The notes: generated by a model from the letters alone, not told the origin. Counted from the stretch's first letter, positions 8,428 to 17,722 are shown. The stretch is DNA of 43,910 nt from an uncultured Blastocatellia bacterium (GCA_937934745.1 CALGZC010000062.1:1-43910), one strand, 5' to 3'. Made by a program: numbers and translations.

Positions 8428-9219
8428 ATGGTGGGCGAGCATCGCATGTCATCGGCGATGACCGTGTTGGCGACAAAATCTACAACGGTGCGCTTCGGAG
8501 GGCTGGTGGCCGTCAAAGACCTTGACTTGGCAGTGCAAGCCGGTCAAGTCCTCGGCCTCATCGGACCAAACGGTGCCGGTAAAACAACGATTTTCAATGT
8601 CCTCACGGGCGTGTATCGGCCGACATCCGGCGATGTTGAACTAGAGGGCAAAAGCATTGTCGGGCTGCCGCCACATGAAATTGCGCGGCGCGGCGTCGCA
8701 CGAACATTTCAGAACATTCGGCTGTTCGGCGAGCTTTCCGCCCTTGAAAACGTCATGACGGCCTGTCATCTGCGCAGTCGCGCCGGTTTATTGGCCACGA
8801 TGCTGCGGACAGCCCGTCATCGGGCCGAGGAAAAGGAACAGCGCGACCTCGCCCTGGCCCTGCTCGAACGCTTCGACTTGGCGGCGCATCGCCACGCTCC
8901 GGCCAAATCACTCTCCTACGGCAATCAACGGCGGCTTGAAATTGCGCGCGCCCTGGCAATGCGGCCTAAGGTCTTGTTACTCGATGAACCTGCTGCCGGA
9001 CTCAATCCACAGGAATCGCTGGTATTGATGCGCCAAATTCAACAGCTGCGTGACGACTTCAAACTGACCATAGTCTTGGTTGAACACAACATGCGCGTTG
9101 TGATGGGTGCATGCGAACGAATCCACGTTGTGGAACAGGGACAAACCATTGCCGTTGGTTCGCCGGACGATATCCAACGTAATCCCCGTGTCATTACAGC
9201 GTACCTTGGAAACCTCTAA
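8428..9219 (+). CDS. livG: Branched-chain amino acid-type ABC transporter ATPase LivG
   Basis: Cytosolic ATP-binding subunit of a LivFGHMJ-type importer, 263 aa. It has Walker A GPNGAGKTT, the LivG-specific Q-loop context GVARTFQNIRLF, a signature LSYGNQRRLEIARAL (the family form of LSGGQ), Walker B VLLLDEPAAGLNP and a switch His in VLVEHNM. The C-terminus GSPDDIQRNPRVITAYLG is typical of LivG. No permease (LivH, LivM) or binding protein occurs in the window, so they must be encoded elsewhere. The stop is followed after two bases by the start of a DNA methyltransferase gene, so the two are likely translated from one mRNA. Start taken as the ATG at 8428; ATG codons at 8446 and 8458 are alternatives. 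Confidence 0.9.
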   Translation: MVGEHRMSSAMTVLATKSTTVRFGGLVAVKDLDLAVQAGQVLGLIGPNGAGKTTIFNVLTGVYRPTSGDVELEGKSIVGLPPHEIARRGVARTFQNIRLFGELSALENVMTACHLRSRAGLLATMLRTARHRAEEKEQRDLALALLERFDLAAHRHAPAKSLSYGNQRRLEIARALAMRPKVLLLDEPAAGLNPQESLVLMRQIQQLRDDFKLTIVLVEHNMRVVMGACERIHVVEQGQTIAVGSPDDIQRNPRVITAYLGNL

Positions 9220-9221
9220 GC

Positions 9222-10304
9222 ATGGTCAGAACCGACGCAGAAGTTTCTGATACAAGCCAGAACACGAATCACGATACAACTCAGCCCGCTCCGAAACCCT
9301 TTCCCCTCGACACAATTCTCTGCGGAGACAGCCGCGACATCCTTCGAAGTTTGCCGGCAGCAGCCGTTGATCTTGTCCTCACATCACCACCTTACTTTCA
9401 CCAACGCGACTACGGGCGCGGTATCGGCAATGAAGCCAAACTGAACGACTACATAGCGGCCTTGCTGTCAGTCTTTCAGGAATGTCTGCGCGTGATTAAG
9501 CCAACCGGGAGCGTGGTATTCAACGTCGGCGACAAATATGCTCACCAAAGCTTGCTGCTCATTCCATACCGCTTTGCAATTGCCGCGCTGGAGCAGTTTC
9601 AGGTTCGGCTTGTCAACAACATCACCTGGGTCAAGCGCAACCCAACACCGCGTCATTTCCAGCGCCGTTTGGTCTCGAGCACGGAGCCGTTTTTCCACTT
9701 TGTTGTCTCGGATGCCTATCAGTACTTTCCCCAGAACTTTCTCCAGCGTGAGACCCGACCGGAGCAAAGGCAGCAGAAACGGCGCGTCGGAAGGCGTTAT
9801 TTTCAGCTCATCGAGGCTTCTACCTTGACGCCCGAGCAAAAAGCACGGGCGCGGGCCGCGCTCGAAGTTGCAGTCAGTGAAGTTGAGGAGGGAGTCATCC
9901 GGGACTTTCGCATGAAAATTCGCGGGATGCACTCGGTACCCTTTGGCGGCCGGGAAGGGGGGCGCAACCTACACCTTGAACGCGATGGCTTCACCATTAT
10001 TCGCATGCACGGGGAGCGCCTCAAGCGAGACGTGATCGAGACCGCCGTGGAATCGCTCAGAGGCTGCCTCCACCGGGCTGTTTTTCCCGAAGCTCTGGTT
10101 ACAGAGCTGATTCAGCTGTTGACGCGCCCTGGGGATGTCGTCCTCGATCCGTTTCTCGGCTCGGGGACGACTGCCGTTGCTGCCAAAAAGCTGGGCCGGC
10201 GGTACATAGGCATTGATCTCAACCCAGACTACTGTGCCTATGCGCAGCAGCGCGTCGCCAGCGTAATGTACCAAACCTCCTTTCTCGATGTGACCGCGCC
10301 GTGA
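9222..10304 (+). CDS. Beta-class DNA methyltransferase, probably N4-cytosine
   Basis: S-adenosylmethionine-dependent DNA methyltransferase, 360 aa. Catalytic motif IV TSPPY is at residues 54-58 and precedes the SAM-binding motif I FLGSGTT at 311-317, with YIGIDLNPDY (motif II) after it. This order defines the beta class. SPPY rather than DPPY favours N4-cytosine over N6-adenine methylation, though this is not certain. Motif X-like HRAVFPEALV sits at 284-293. Residues about 165-280, charged and variable, are the likely target-recognition region. No restriction endonuclease is next to it, so it appears to be solitary. The position is odd: it starts two bases after livG stops, and the livF reading frame follows directly, so it has been inserted into, or retained within, a transporter operon. 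Its recognition sequence cannot be read from sequence. Confidence 0.9.
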   Translation: MVRTDAEVSDTSQNTNHDTTQPAPKPFPLDTILCGDSRDILRSLPAAAVDLVLTSPPYFHQRDYGRGIGNEAKLNDYIAALLSVFQECLRVIKPTGSVVFNVGDKYAHQSLLLIPYRFAIAALEQFQVRLVNNITWVKRNPTPRHFQRRLVSSTEPFFHFVVSDAYQYFPQNFLQRETRPEQRQQKRRVGRRYFQLIEASTLTPEQKARARAALEVAVSEVEEGVIRDFRMKIRGMHSVPFGGREGGRNLHLERDGFTIIRMHGERLKRDVIETAVESLRGCLHRAVFPEALVTELIQLLTRPGDVVLDPFLGSGTTAVAAKKLGRRYIGIDLNPDYCAYAQQRVASVMYQTSFLDVTAP

Positions 10305-10328
10305 TTGTGGTCAGAAAGCAACCGTCTG

Positions 10329-11072
10329 ATGTCTGAAGCCGGGCACCGAGTTGTGGACGCACCTTCGCTGTTGACCGCTGAAAACCTCGTTGTCACTTAC
10401 GGCGCCATTGAGGCCCTGCATGGCGTGTCGTTGACGGTTCGGAAAGGCGAGGTTGTGACACTGATCGGCGCCAACGGTGCGGGGAAAACGACCACCCTGA
10501 AGACCATCGTCGGGCTGTTGCGCCCAAAGTATGGGCGCGTCATCTTCGATGGCGTGGACGTGACCGGCCGCCCAACTCACGAAATTGTCGGGCGTGGCGT
10601 CGCCCTTGCACCTGAAGGACGCGGTATTTTTCCTGATATGACCGTGTTAGAAAATCTCGAACTCGGCGCCTATCGGCAGCCCGACCGCATCCAGTTTCGG
10701 CGCGACCTTGAGCAGGTGTGTACCCTGTTTCCGCGCGTCAAAGAACGACTCAAGCAACGCGCCGGAACGCTTTCCGGCGGTGAGCAGCAAATGGTGGCGA
10801 TTGGGCGGGCGTTGATGAGCCGTCCCAGCTTGTTACTGTTAGATGAACCATCACTGGGGTTGGCTCCGTTAGTGACGCAAACGATTTTTGATGCCCTGAG
10901 TGAGCTGAACCGCGCCGGGTTGACGATTCTGCTGGTCGAGCAAAACGCGCACCTGGCTTTGGCTCGGTCACATCGCGGCTATGTACTGGAAACAGGCCGG
11001 CTGGTGATGAGTGGTGACGCCAACGCTTTGGCGCAGGATGCCCGTGTGCGGGAAGCCTACTTAGGACAGTGA
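10329..11072 (+). CDS. livF: Branched-chain amino acid-type ABC transporter ATPase LivF
   Basis: Second ATP-binding subunit of the LivFGHMJ-type importer, 247 aa. Walker A GANGAGKTT, the LivF-typical GVALAPEGRGIFPDMTV, signature LSGGEQQMVAIGRAL and Walker B LLLLDEPSLGLAP are all present, with the switch His replaced by Gln-Asn (LLVEQNA), which is normal for LivF. The chosen ATG at 10329 lies 24 bases after the methyltransferase stop; an in-frame TTG at 10305 directly after that stop is also possible. It forms the end of the LOG-livG-methyltransferase-livF run and is convergent with purH. Confidence 0.9.
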   Translation: MSEAGHRVVDAPSLLTAENLVVTYGAIEALHGVSLTVRKGEVVTLIGANGAGKTTTLKTIVGLLRPKYGRVIFDGVDVTGRPTHEIVGRGVALAPEGRGIFPDMTVLENLELGAYRQPDRIQFRRDLEQVCTLFPRVKERLKQRAGTLSGGEQQMVAIGRALMSRPSLLLLDEPSLGLAPLVTQTIFDALSELNRAGLTILLVEQNAHLALARSHRGYVLETGRLVMSGDANALAQDARVREAYLGQ

Positions 11073-11204
11073 ACGCTCGGTACACCGGCGATCAGGCCGA
11101 TTTGGTGGGTTGGTGCCGTGCTCGGTGGCGGATCACACCTGCCTCCGGCTCGCCGGCGCGGCCCCGCACGTCAGGGGGCTGACATCGGATTCGGGGCTGT
11201 TGCC

Positions 11205-11250
11205 ACAGATACCGTTGGCTACTGGTGACAGATACTGTTGGCTGCTAGTG
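11205..11250. repeat. Two 23-bp imperfect tandem repeats over the purH 3' end
   Basis: The unit at 11205-11227 (ACAGATACCGTTGGCTACTG plus GTG) is repeated directly at 11228-11250, with 20 of 23 positions identical. The second copy covers the purH stop codon (11245-11247). It lies in the convergent gap between livF and purH. Only two units are present. Confidence 0.7.
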
Positions 11251-12825
11251 TCGGAAATGACGCACCCCGGTCAACACCATCGCCATATCGTGTTCGTCGG
11301 CGGCGGCAATGACCTCTTCATCGCGCACCGAGCCGCCTGGTTGAATCACCGCGCAGATACCGTGACCGGCGGCTTCGTCTAATCCGTCACGGAACGGAAA
11401 AAAGGCATCCGAGGCCGCTACTGCGCCTGCCAGTGGAACGCGGGCCTTCATAGCGGCCACCTTGACAGCATCCACCCGGCTCATTTGCCCCGCGCCAACA
11501 CCGATCAGCCGCCCGTGTTTGGCATAGACGATGGCGTTGGACTTGACATGCTTGCAGACCGTCCACGCGAACAGCAAATCGCGCCACTCTGCCTCCGACG
11601 GCGTACGCCGTGTGACGACGCGCATTTCGGCCGGCGTCGCCAGCCGATTGTCGGGGGACTGCAACAACAGTCCCCCGGCAATCGTCCGCAGGATGATGTT
11701 GTCACCGGCATCATCGGTCACGACCAGCAAGCGTAGGTTTTTTTTCGTCTCCAGCACCCTGCGGGCCGGATCGTCAAAACCGGGCGCAATGACAACCTCA
11801 AGGAAGATTTCGGACAGCTCAACCGCTGTTCCCGCATCAACCATCCGATTGAACGCCACAATCCCGCCAAATGCTGCCATCGGATCGGTCTCCCGCGCCA
11901 GCCGGAAAGCCTCCAGGGGAACGGCCGCCACGCCGACCCCACAGGGATTCGTGTGCTTGACGATGACACAGGCAGCGGCTTCGCGGAATTCCCGCACCAG
12001 ACCCCAAGCCGCGTCAGCATCCAATAAATTGTTGAACGACAGCGCCTTGCCCTGTAACTGGTGCGCGTTGGCAATCCCCCCTCCGCGCTCGGCCGCCGTG
12101 TATAATGCCGCCGCCTGATGTGGATTTTCGCCGTACCGGAGCACCTGTCGCCGTCTGAGTACCGGCGATAAGCGTGGCGGGAAAGGTTCAACCGGATATA
12201 GACTGACCTGCTCGGTTGCCGTCTCCACGGCAGTCCGGTTGGCGAAGAAGTCCGCGATCATGGCATCGTAGCGCGCCGTATGGTCGAAGGCCTTGCACGC
12301 CAACCGATGCCGCGTCGTCAGCGACACCGTGCCGGTTTGGTTGAGTTCTGTCACGACGGGAACATAGTCCGCCGGATCGGTCAGAACGACGACGTACTGG
12401 AAATTCTTTGCCGCTGCCCGAATCAGGGTTGGACCGCCAACATCGATATTTTCGATAATTTCCTCAAAGGTTGCTGTCGGGCGCGCGATGGCATCGGCAA
12501 ACGGATATAGATTGACAACAACGAAGTCAAAGCAGTCGAGGTCATGCAGCGCAAGCTGCTCCCTGTGCCCCGGGAGGTCACGCCGCGCCAGAATCCCCGC
12601 ATGAATTCGTGGGTGTAGGGTCTTGACACGCCCGTCTAGCATTTCTGGGAAACCCGTCACCGAAGCAACATCGCGAACAGGCAGGCCAGCAGCAGCGAGC
12701 GCTTGCGCGGTGCCACCGGTTGAAACAAGTTCGAGGCCATGGGCGTGGAGCACACGTGCCAAATCAAGCACCCCGCTTTTGTCTGAAACACTCAGCAACG
12801 CACGGGAAAGAGTGAGCTTTGTCAT
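11245..12825 (-). CDS. purH: Bifunctional AICAR formyltransferase/IMP cyclohydrolase
   Basis: Catalyses the last two steps of de novo purine synthesis: formylation of AICAR with 10-formyl-tetrahydrofolate and ring closure to IMP. It is 526 aa, the usual length. The N-terminal MGS-like IMP cyclohydrolase domain shows ALLSVSDKSG, STGGTA and GRVKTLHPRIHAGIL. The C-terminal AICAR transformylase domain shows the catalytic Lys-His in VKHTNPCG, and FPFRDGLDEAA near the end. The start is an ATG preceded by GGATATG-like sequence. It is transcribed alone and is divergent from the prepilin peptidase gene across 179 bases. I see no PurR box or riboswitch there. Confidence 0.97.
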   Translation of the reverse strand: MTKLTLSRALLSVSDKSGVLDLARVLHAHGLELVSTGGTAQALAAAGLPVRDVASVTGFPEMLDGRVKTLHPRIHAGILARRDLPGHREQLALHDLDCFDFVVVNLYPFADAIARPTATFEEIIENIDVGGPTLIRAAAKNFQYVVVLTDPADYVPVVTELNQTGTVSLTTRHRLACKAFDHTARYDAMIADFFANRTAVETATEQVSLYPVEPFPPRLSPVLRRRQVLRYGENPHQAAALYTAAERGGGIANAHQLQGKALSFNNLLDADAAWGLVREFREAAACVIVKHTNPCGVGVAAVPLEAFRLARETDPMAAFGGIVAFNRMVDAGTAVELSEIFLEVVIAPGFDDPARRVLETKKNLRLLVVTDDAGDNIILRTIAGGLLLQSPDNRLATPAEMRVVTRRTPSEAEWRDLLFAWTVCKHVKSNAIVYAKHGRLIGVGAGQMSRVDAVKVAAMKARVPLAGAVAASDAFFPFRDGLDEAAGHGICAVIQPGGSVRDEEVIAAADEHDMAMVLTGVRHFRH

Positions 12826-13004
12826 ATCCTTGAGAAGGCCGGCCCGGAGTCCGGCGACGCCAAAATCACGCTTCTGAGTGAAACTTCACGTTTTTGAAGT
12901 CCGTCGGCACACCATAGCAAAACCGCACCTACTTGTCTTTGCTCTGTTATTCGGCGTAAAAGCCAACCATCTGTCAGCCTACCGAGGCATCGTTTGCCGG
13001 AGCC

Positions 13005-14246
13005 ATGTCACGCATGTTCATCTCCATCGTCGAATTGCAGGAGAGTGTCCCTCTTTGGTTTTGGGCAATCTGGGCTTTTCTCGTCGGAAGTTGCATTGGT
13101 AGTTTCCTCAATGTGGTGATTTACCGTCTGCCGCGTGGTGGTTCGGTCAACACGCCAGCACGTTCCTACTGTCCGAGCTGCAAGGCAAGCATCGCGTGGT
13201 ATGACAACTTGCCGATTATCAGTTTTCTTGTCCTGCGGGGACGCTGCCGTGCCTGCCGGGCGAAGATCTCCTGGCAATATCCGCTCGTTGAACTGGCAAC
13301 CGGACTCCTCTTCTTGACGACACTGCTGGCTTTTGGGCCGACGTTACGGTGTTTTCTCAACTGCGTTTTTGAGGCTGCCGTTGTTGCGCTCATCGTCATT
13401 GACTTCAACGACCAAATTCTACCCGACGCTATTACTTTGCCCGGTCTCGGCTTTGCCCTACTCGCCCGGATGCTCGATCACCATCTTGTCGGGTTACCCT
13501 GGATGAACCTCTTTGTTGAGGGCCTGGTGGGGCGGCCGCTGCCGATGACCGGACTGACCGGCTCATTAGTCAACGCCGTGCTGGGGATGGCCATTGGCGC
13601 TGGGACACTGTGGATGCTCGGCGTTGGCTACTTCCGGCTGCGGGCCTTTCCGATTCGGACGCCCGAGGATCTGACAGATTTTCTCAAACGGCGCTGTGTG
13701 GTCGGGACACTCGCGCGGCTTAAGGTGCGGCGGGCAAGCGGGCAACGCAGCGCCGTGTATGTCATTGGCGGAGACTTCAGCGAGCTTTCCCCAGAGGAAC
13801 TGGCAGAGGCAGAGTTTGCTCCATCTAATGCCGGCTCGCGGGAACTGAGTATGACCGCACTCGACGGGGCACAGGTTGAAGCCGGTGAACGTGGTGTGCG
13901 AATTACCAGCATTCCCGATGACCTCGAACAAACCGTCGAGGGACGTTTAGAGCCTGGCGATACCATCATCTCCGGCAACTTGGAAGGTATGGGTCTCGGC
14001 GATGTCAAAATGATGTTGTTTGTCGGGGCCTTTCTGGGTGGCAGCCTTACATTTTTCGTTCTGTTAGTTGCCTCCCTGCTCGGCGTCCTCGTCGCCGTTC
14101 CCCGGATCCTCTTGCGTGGGCAGGTCGCCATGCAGCATGCCCTGCCGTTCGGTGTCATGCTCGGCATTGCTGCGCTGCTGGCACTTTTCTTGGGCGAACC
14201 GGGGTTGACAATCTACCTTGACTTTCTCTCTAGTTTTCTGACCTAA
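13005..14246 (+). CDS. Prepilin peptidase with large inter-catalytic insertion
   Basis: Membrane aspartic protease that cleaves, and usually N-methylates, type IV prepilins or type II secretion pseudopilins. The N-terminal domain has GSFLNVVIYRLP and the zinc-type cysteine pairs C56/C59 and C81/C84 (CPSC, CRAC). The first catalytic Asp lies in VIDFNDQILPD (about D133), and the second in GLGD (D333). The protein is 413 aa, against about 250-290 aa for typical members. The excess is a hydrophilic stretch of about 115 residues (211-325) between the two catalytic segments, including DLTDFLKRR, SAVYVIGGDFSE and LEPGDTIISG. No pilin or secretion genes are nearby. It is followed nine bases later by pheS and is probably cotranscribed with it. 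Confidence 0.9.
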   Translation: MSRMFISIVELQESVPLWFWAIWAFLVGSCIGSFLNVVIYRLPRGGSVNTPARSYCPSCKASIAWYDNLPIISFLVLRGRCRACRAKISWQYPLVELATGLLFLTTLLAFGPTLRCFLNCVFEAAVVALIVIDFNDQILPDAITLPGLGFALLARMLDHHLVGLPWMNLFVEGLVGRPLPMTGLTGSLVNAVLGMAIGAGTLWMLGVGYFRLRAFPIRTPEDLTDFLKRRCVVGTLARLKVRRASGQRSAVYVIGGDFSELSPEELAEAEFAPSNAGSRELSMTALDGAQVEAGERGVRITSIPDDLEQTVEGRLEPGDTIISGNLEGMGLGDVKMMLFVGAFLGGSLTFFVLLVASLLGVLVAVPRILLRGQVAMQHALPFGVMLGIAALLALFLGEPGLTIYLDFLSSFLT

Positions 14247-14255
14247 CTCACCAGC

Positions 14256-15341
14256 ATGACTGACGCATCATCGCTGCATACGGCCATTGCTCAGGGATAC
14301 CAACATCTTGTGACGGCCTTCTGCGAACGCTTTCCAGAGTGGCCGCTCCCACCTTTCACCGTTGACACGACGACTTCACCGCGCCGCCATTGGCAGGCAC
14401 TGAACGACTACTGGCTGGCACGCAAGCAGGGGGTCTTAGCCCTCAAGCTCAAGGAAGTTGGGACGCTGCCGCCCGAGGTCCGTCGAGTCTGTGGCGCGGC
14501 ACTCAACGCCTTCAAAACAGAAGTTGAGGCCCTACTGGCGGAACTCGAGCAGCGTGTGCGTGCCTTCGAAGAAGCGGAAATCGTCCGGCGCGAGACCGTG
14601 GATGTTACACTGCCGGGACTGGTCCGGCGGCGTGGACGCGCCCACCCACTGACGCAGATTCGCGAACGGATTGAAGACATCTTCGTAGCCATGGGCTATG
14701 CCGTCGAGGATGGCCCGGAAGTAGACACCGTTTTTTATAATTTCGACGCGCTCAACATTCCGCCTGAGCACCCGGCGCGTGACCTGACGGACACGTTCTA
14801 CATTAACGACGCATTGGCCCTGCGTTCACAAACCTCGAATGTCCAGATTCACGCCATGCAGCGGCGACGGCCACCGCTGCGGGTGATTGCGCCGGGACGT
14901 GTCTTTCGCCGCGATGAACCGGATGCCACCCACAACCCGATGTTCTTCCAGGTCGAGGGCCTCAATGTCGCCCGTGGGATTACGATGGCCGACCTCAAAG
15001 GCACGCTTCAGGTGTTTTTGACGCAGCTGTTTGAGCGTCCCGTCACGCTGCGCTTCCGCCCCAGTTACTTCCCCTTTGTCGAACCGGGGGCAGAAACCGA
15101 TTTTCAGTGCATTTTCTGCGGCGGCGAGGGCTGTCGCATCTGCAAGTACAGCGGATGGATTGAGCTAGGTGGGTCGGGCATGGTGCATCCCAACGTCCTG
15201 CGCGCCTGCCAAATTGACCCGGCGGAATTTTCCGGCTTTGCCTTCGGCTTCGGCCTTGATCGCATGGCAGCGTTACTGTACGGCATTGATGACATCCGGC
15301 TGTACTTTGAAAACGATCTGCGCTTCCTGAGTCAGTTCTAG
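14256..15341 (+). CDS. pheS: Phenylalanine-tRNA ligase alpha subunit
   Basis: Catalytic alpha subunit of heterotetrameric phenylalanyl-tRNA synthetase, 361 aa. The N-terminal coiled-coil arm (about 15-110) contacts tRNA. Class II motifs follow: motif 1 region [19 protein letters not shown], motif 2 [20 protein letters not shown] and motif 3 [19 protein letters not shown] cysteine cluster, C-x2-C-x4-C-x2-C ([13 protein letters not shown]), lies before [10 protein letters not shown], as in Bacillus-type PheS. The beta subunit gene pheT is not adjacent, although pheST is an operon in many bacteria. It lies directly downstream of the prepilin peptidase gene. Confidence 0.97.
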   Translation: MTDASSLHTAIAQGYQHLVTAFCERFPEWPLPPFTVDTTTSPRRHWQALNDYWLARKQGVLALKLKEVGTLPPEVRRVCGAALNAFKTEVEALLAELEQRVRAFEEAEIVRRETVDVTLPGLVRRRGRAHPLTQIRERIEDIFVAMGYAVEDGPEVDTVFYNFDALNIPPEHPARDLTDTFYINDALALRSQTSNVQIHAMQRRRPPLRVIAPGRVFRRDEPDATHNPMFFQVEGLNVARGITMADLKGTLQVFLTQLFERPVTLRFRPSYFPFVEPGAETDFQCIFCGGEGCRICKYSGWIELGGSGMVHPNVLRACQIDPAEFSGFAFGFGLDRMAALLYGIDDIRLYFENDLRFLSQF

Positions 15342-15605
15342 GTGCAAACCAAGACCACAACGGCGCAGAGGATGACCAATCAAGTTCCTGCTTTCCGTTG
15401 TAGTTGTCCTGCACTCACGCCTGAAGCGCTATCCAGCAGTAGGCCGGAGCCCGCACGGTGACAATGGGGACGATCCCGTGGTGATTCGGAACGACGCCCC
15501 GGTATCGGGTGGCAGTTTCGTCGAGTCGTCCCGCGGTGTCGCCACAGGCACGGAGAGTCAGCCTGACCGCTCATCTTTTCAGCCGCCAGCACGTTGGGAT
15601 GCCCG

Positions 15606-16649
15606 ATGCAGTGCACAATGCCAACCGAACGAATTCCCTGTGACCCCCGCCACCCTAGCCCGGAAGCCCTGGCCAAGGCAGCATCGCTGCTGCGCAGTGG
15701 CCAGTTGGTGGCGTTTCCGACGGAAACCGTTTACGGGCTTGGTGCACCGGCATTTGATGCAACCGCCGTTGCCCGGATTTTCACCGCCAAGCGTCGCCCG
15801 CCAAACAATCCACTTATTGTCCACATTGCCGAAACTGACTGGATCGAGCGGGTTGCCGTGGACATTCCACCGATGGCGTACCGGTTGGTGGAGGCTTTTT
15901 TCCCGGGACCGCTGACCTTGATTTTGCGCAAACACCCTCAGGTACCGGCAAACGTCACCGCTGGCGGCACAACGGTCGGTGTGCGGTTGCCGGCCCATCC
16001 GATTGCGCAGGGGCTGATCCAAGCCGTTGGTGTACCGCTTGCTGCCCCCAGCGCCAATCGGTTTACGGAAGTCTCACCGACGACTGCCGACCATGTGCTC
16101 AAAAGTCTTGGCGGCCGCATTGCAGCCGTCCTGGACGGCGGTCCGTGCTCGGTCGGCATTGAGTCGGCCGTGCTGGATATGACAACGACCCCTCCGACGC
16201 TGTGGCGGGCCGGTATTTTAGCGCAAACCACGCTCGAGGCCGTTGCTGGCTGCCGCTTTCAGTCTCCCTCAGGGGCAGCCACGGCCCCAAGCCCGGGCCA
16301 GTTTCCGCGCCACTATGCCCCACGCGCCCGGATTGAACTGCTGCCGTTTGGTGACCGGGTGCGTATTGAAGAGCGGCTGGCAGTGTACCAGGCCCAGGGA
16401 TGTCGCCCCGGTGCCATGGTTCTCTCAGATGTGACGGCCGGAGTCGGTACGGTGATCATTTACTTACCGCAAGACGTTGCAGCCTATGCCCGGCGGCTTT
16501 ATGCAGCGTTTCATGAGCTGGACGCACAGTTGGTTGATGTGATTGTGGTCGAACAGGTTCCAGAGGGCACCGCCTGGGACGGGCTACGTGACCGGCTTCG
16601 GCGCGCCGCCGCGCCGCCACCAGTGGACATCTCGGAAGAAACCCCGTGA
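15606..16649 (+). CDS. L-threonylcarbamoyladenylate synthase with Sua5 domain
   Basis: Sua5-type enzyme that makes threonylcarbamoyl-AMP from threonine, bicarbonate and ATP for the t6A37 modification of ANN-decoding tRNAs. About 347 aa, matching the two-domain Sua5 form rather than short YrdC/TsaC. The YrdC domain shows LVAFPTETVYGLGA, FTAKRRPPNNPLIVHI and APSANRFTEVSPTTADHV. The C-terminal Sua5 domain is present after the SPGQFPRHYAPRA linker, which is characteristic. The start is uncertain: ATG at 15606 or 15618, or TTG at 15594. The 264 bases upstream, after pheS, contain nothing I recognise. The ribF gene follows 91 bases later. Confidence 0.93.
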   Translation: MQCTMPTERIPCDPRHPSPEALAKAASLLRSGQLVAFPTETVYGLGAPAFDATAVARIFTAKRRPPNNPLIVHIAETDWIERVAVDIPPMAYRLVEAFFPGPLTLILRKHPQVPANVTAGGTTVGVRLPAHPIAQGLIQAVGVPLAAPSANRFTEVSPTTADHVLKSLGGRIAAVLDGGPCSVGIESAVLDMTTTPPTLWRAGILAQTTLEAVAGCRFQSPSGAATAPSPGQFPRHYAPRARIELLPFGDRVRIEERLAVYQAQGCRPGAMVLSDVTAGVGTVIIYLPQDVAAYARRLYAAFHELDAQLVDVIVVEQVPEGTAWDGLRDRLRRAAAPPPVDISEETP

Positions 16650-16740
16650 GACTCTGTCACTTCTACGCTCCGCATCCAAACCGGCAGTGGTATCATGCTC
16701 CCGCACAGTCATCTCGCTCCACGCCGGCCTGGTCGCCTGC

Positions 16741-17694
16741 ATGAACATTTTTCACGATTGGCGGTCGCCTTATCTTCAGACGCCCACCGTCCTCACGATG
16801 GGGGTTTTTGATGGTCTGCATCTCGGCCACCAAACCATTCTGCGTCGCGTTGTGGAGCGGGCGTCGGCCCTGGCGTGCGCTGCAACTGTTGTGACCTTTG
16901 ACCCGCACCCACGCGCCGTCCTGCACCCGGAGACGGCACCGCCATTATTGCAGACGCTCGGACAACGGTTGGAAGCGCTGCGCATTCTGGGCATTCAGCA
17001 AACGCTTGTCCTTCGGTTTGAACTGGAACTGGCAGCTCTGACAGCAGAGGAATTTGCGCGCACCATTTTGTTTACTGCCCTGCGACCACGTGAAATCTAT
17101 CTGGGTGAGAATTTCGTCTTCGGCCACGGCCGGCAGGGCAACATTGCGACGCTACGCGATCTTGGTCGGGATTATGACTGCACAGCATACGAGGTGGAAG
17201 CTGTGCTGTTGCGCGGCCGGCGTGTCAGCTCGACACGGCTGCGTGCAGCCATTCAGTCAGGACAGATCAACCTTGCACGGCGCATGCTGATGCGGCCATA
17301 CGGCGTCGAGGGCGAAGTTGTCGCCGGACGCCGCTTAGGACGCACCATCCACTTCCCGACGGCCAACATTGCGGTCATCAACCGTGTGCTGCCGGCCGAC
17401 GGGGTGTATGTCACGGCAACCCTTGTCCACGGCGTCTGGCGGCGGAGTGTGACCAACATCGGTGTTCGCCCAACGGTTGGGGGTGACCTCCAACGCGTTG
17501 TCGAGACACACCTTTTGGATTTTGACGGCGACCTGTATGGCGCGTGTCTGCGCACGCGCTTTCTGCACCGGCTACGCCCGGAACAAAAGTTTGCCAGCCT
17601 CGACGAACTTCGCGCACAGATTGCACGCGACGTGGCGCGCGCACGGGCCTACTTTCGGCGCGCCGGCGTCCGCCGCTCGCTGACCGTGACCTGA
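16741..17694 (+). CDS. ribF: Bifunctional riboflavin kinase/FAD synthetase
   Basis: Converts riboflavin to FMN and FMN to FAD, 317 aa, a normal length. The N-terminal nucleotidyltransferase domain has GVFDGLHLGHQTILRR (the family's GxFDGxHxGH), TFDPHPRAVL, and IYLGENFVFGHGRQGN with VSSTRLRAAI. The C-terminal riboflavin kinase domain has GEVVAGRRLGRTIHFPTAN and GVRPTVGG, and ends with LRPEQKFASLDELRAQI. The ATG at 16741 begins the domain immediately. An upstream open frame from 16543 overlaps the previous gene and is not protein-like. No FMN riboswitch is apparent. Confidence 0.96.
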   Translation: MNIFHDWRSPYLQTPTVLTMGVFDGLHLGHQTILRRVVERASALACAATVVTFDPHPRAVLHPETAPPLLQTLGQRLEALRILGIQQTLVLRFELELAALTAEEFARTILFTALRPREIYLGENFVFGHGRQGNIATLRDLGRDYDCTAYEVEAVLLRGRRVSSTRLRAAIQSGQINLARRMLMRPYGVEGEVVAGRRLGRTIHFPTANIAVINRVLPADGVYVTATLVHGVWRRSVTNIGVRPTVGGDLQRVVETHLLDFDGDLYGACLRTRFLHRLRPEQKFASLDELRAQIARDVARARAYFRRAGVRRSLTVT

Positions 17695-17704
17695 CCCCGA
17701 AAAC

Positions 17705-17722
17705 TGTGCAGGGCCCCTGCAC
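17705..17722. terminator. Possible terminator hairpin between convergent genes
   Basis: GTGCAGG (17706-17712) pairs with CCTGCAC (17716-17722) around a 3-base loop, in the gap between ribF and the molybdopterin oxidoreductase gene. On the minus strand it is followed by AGTTTTCGG, a short T-run; there is none on the plus strand. It may serve the minus-strand gene. Confidence 0.4.
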
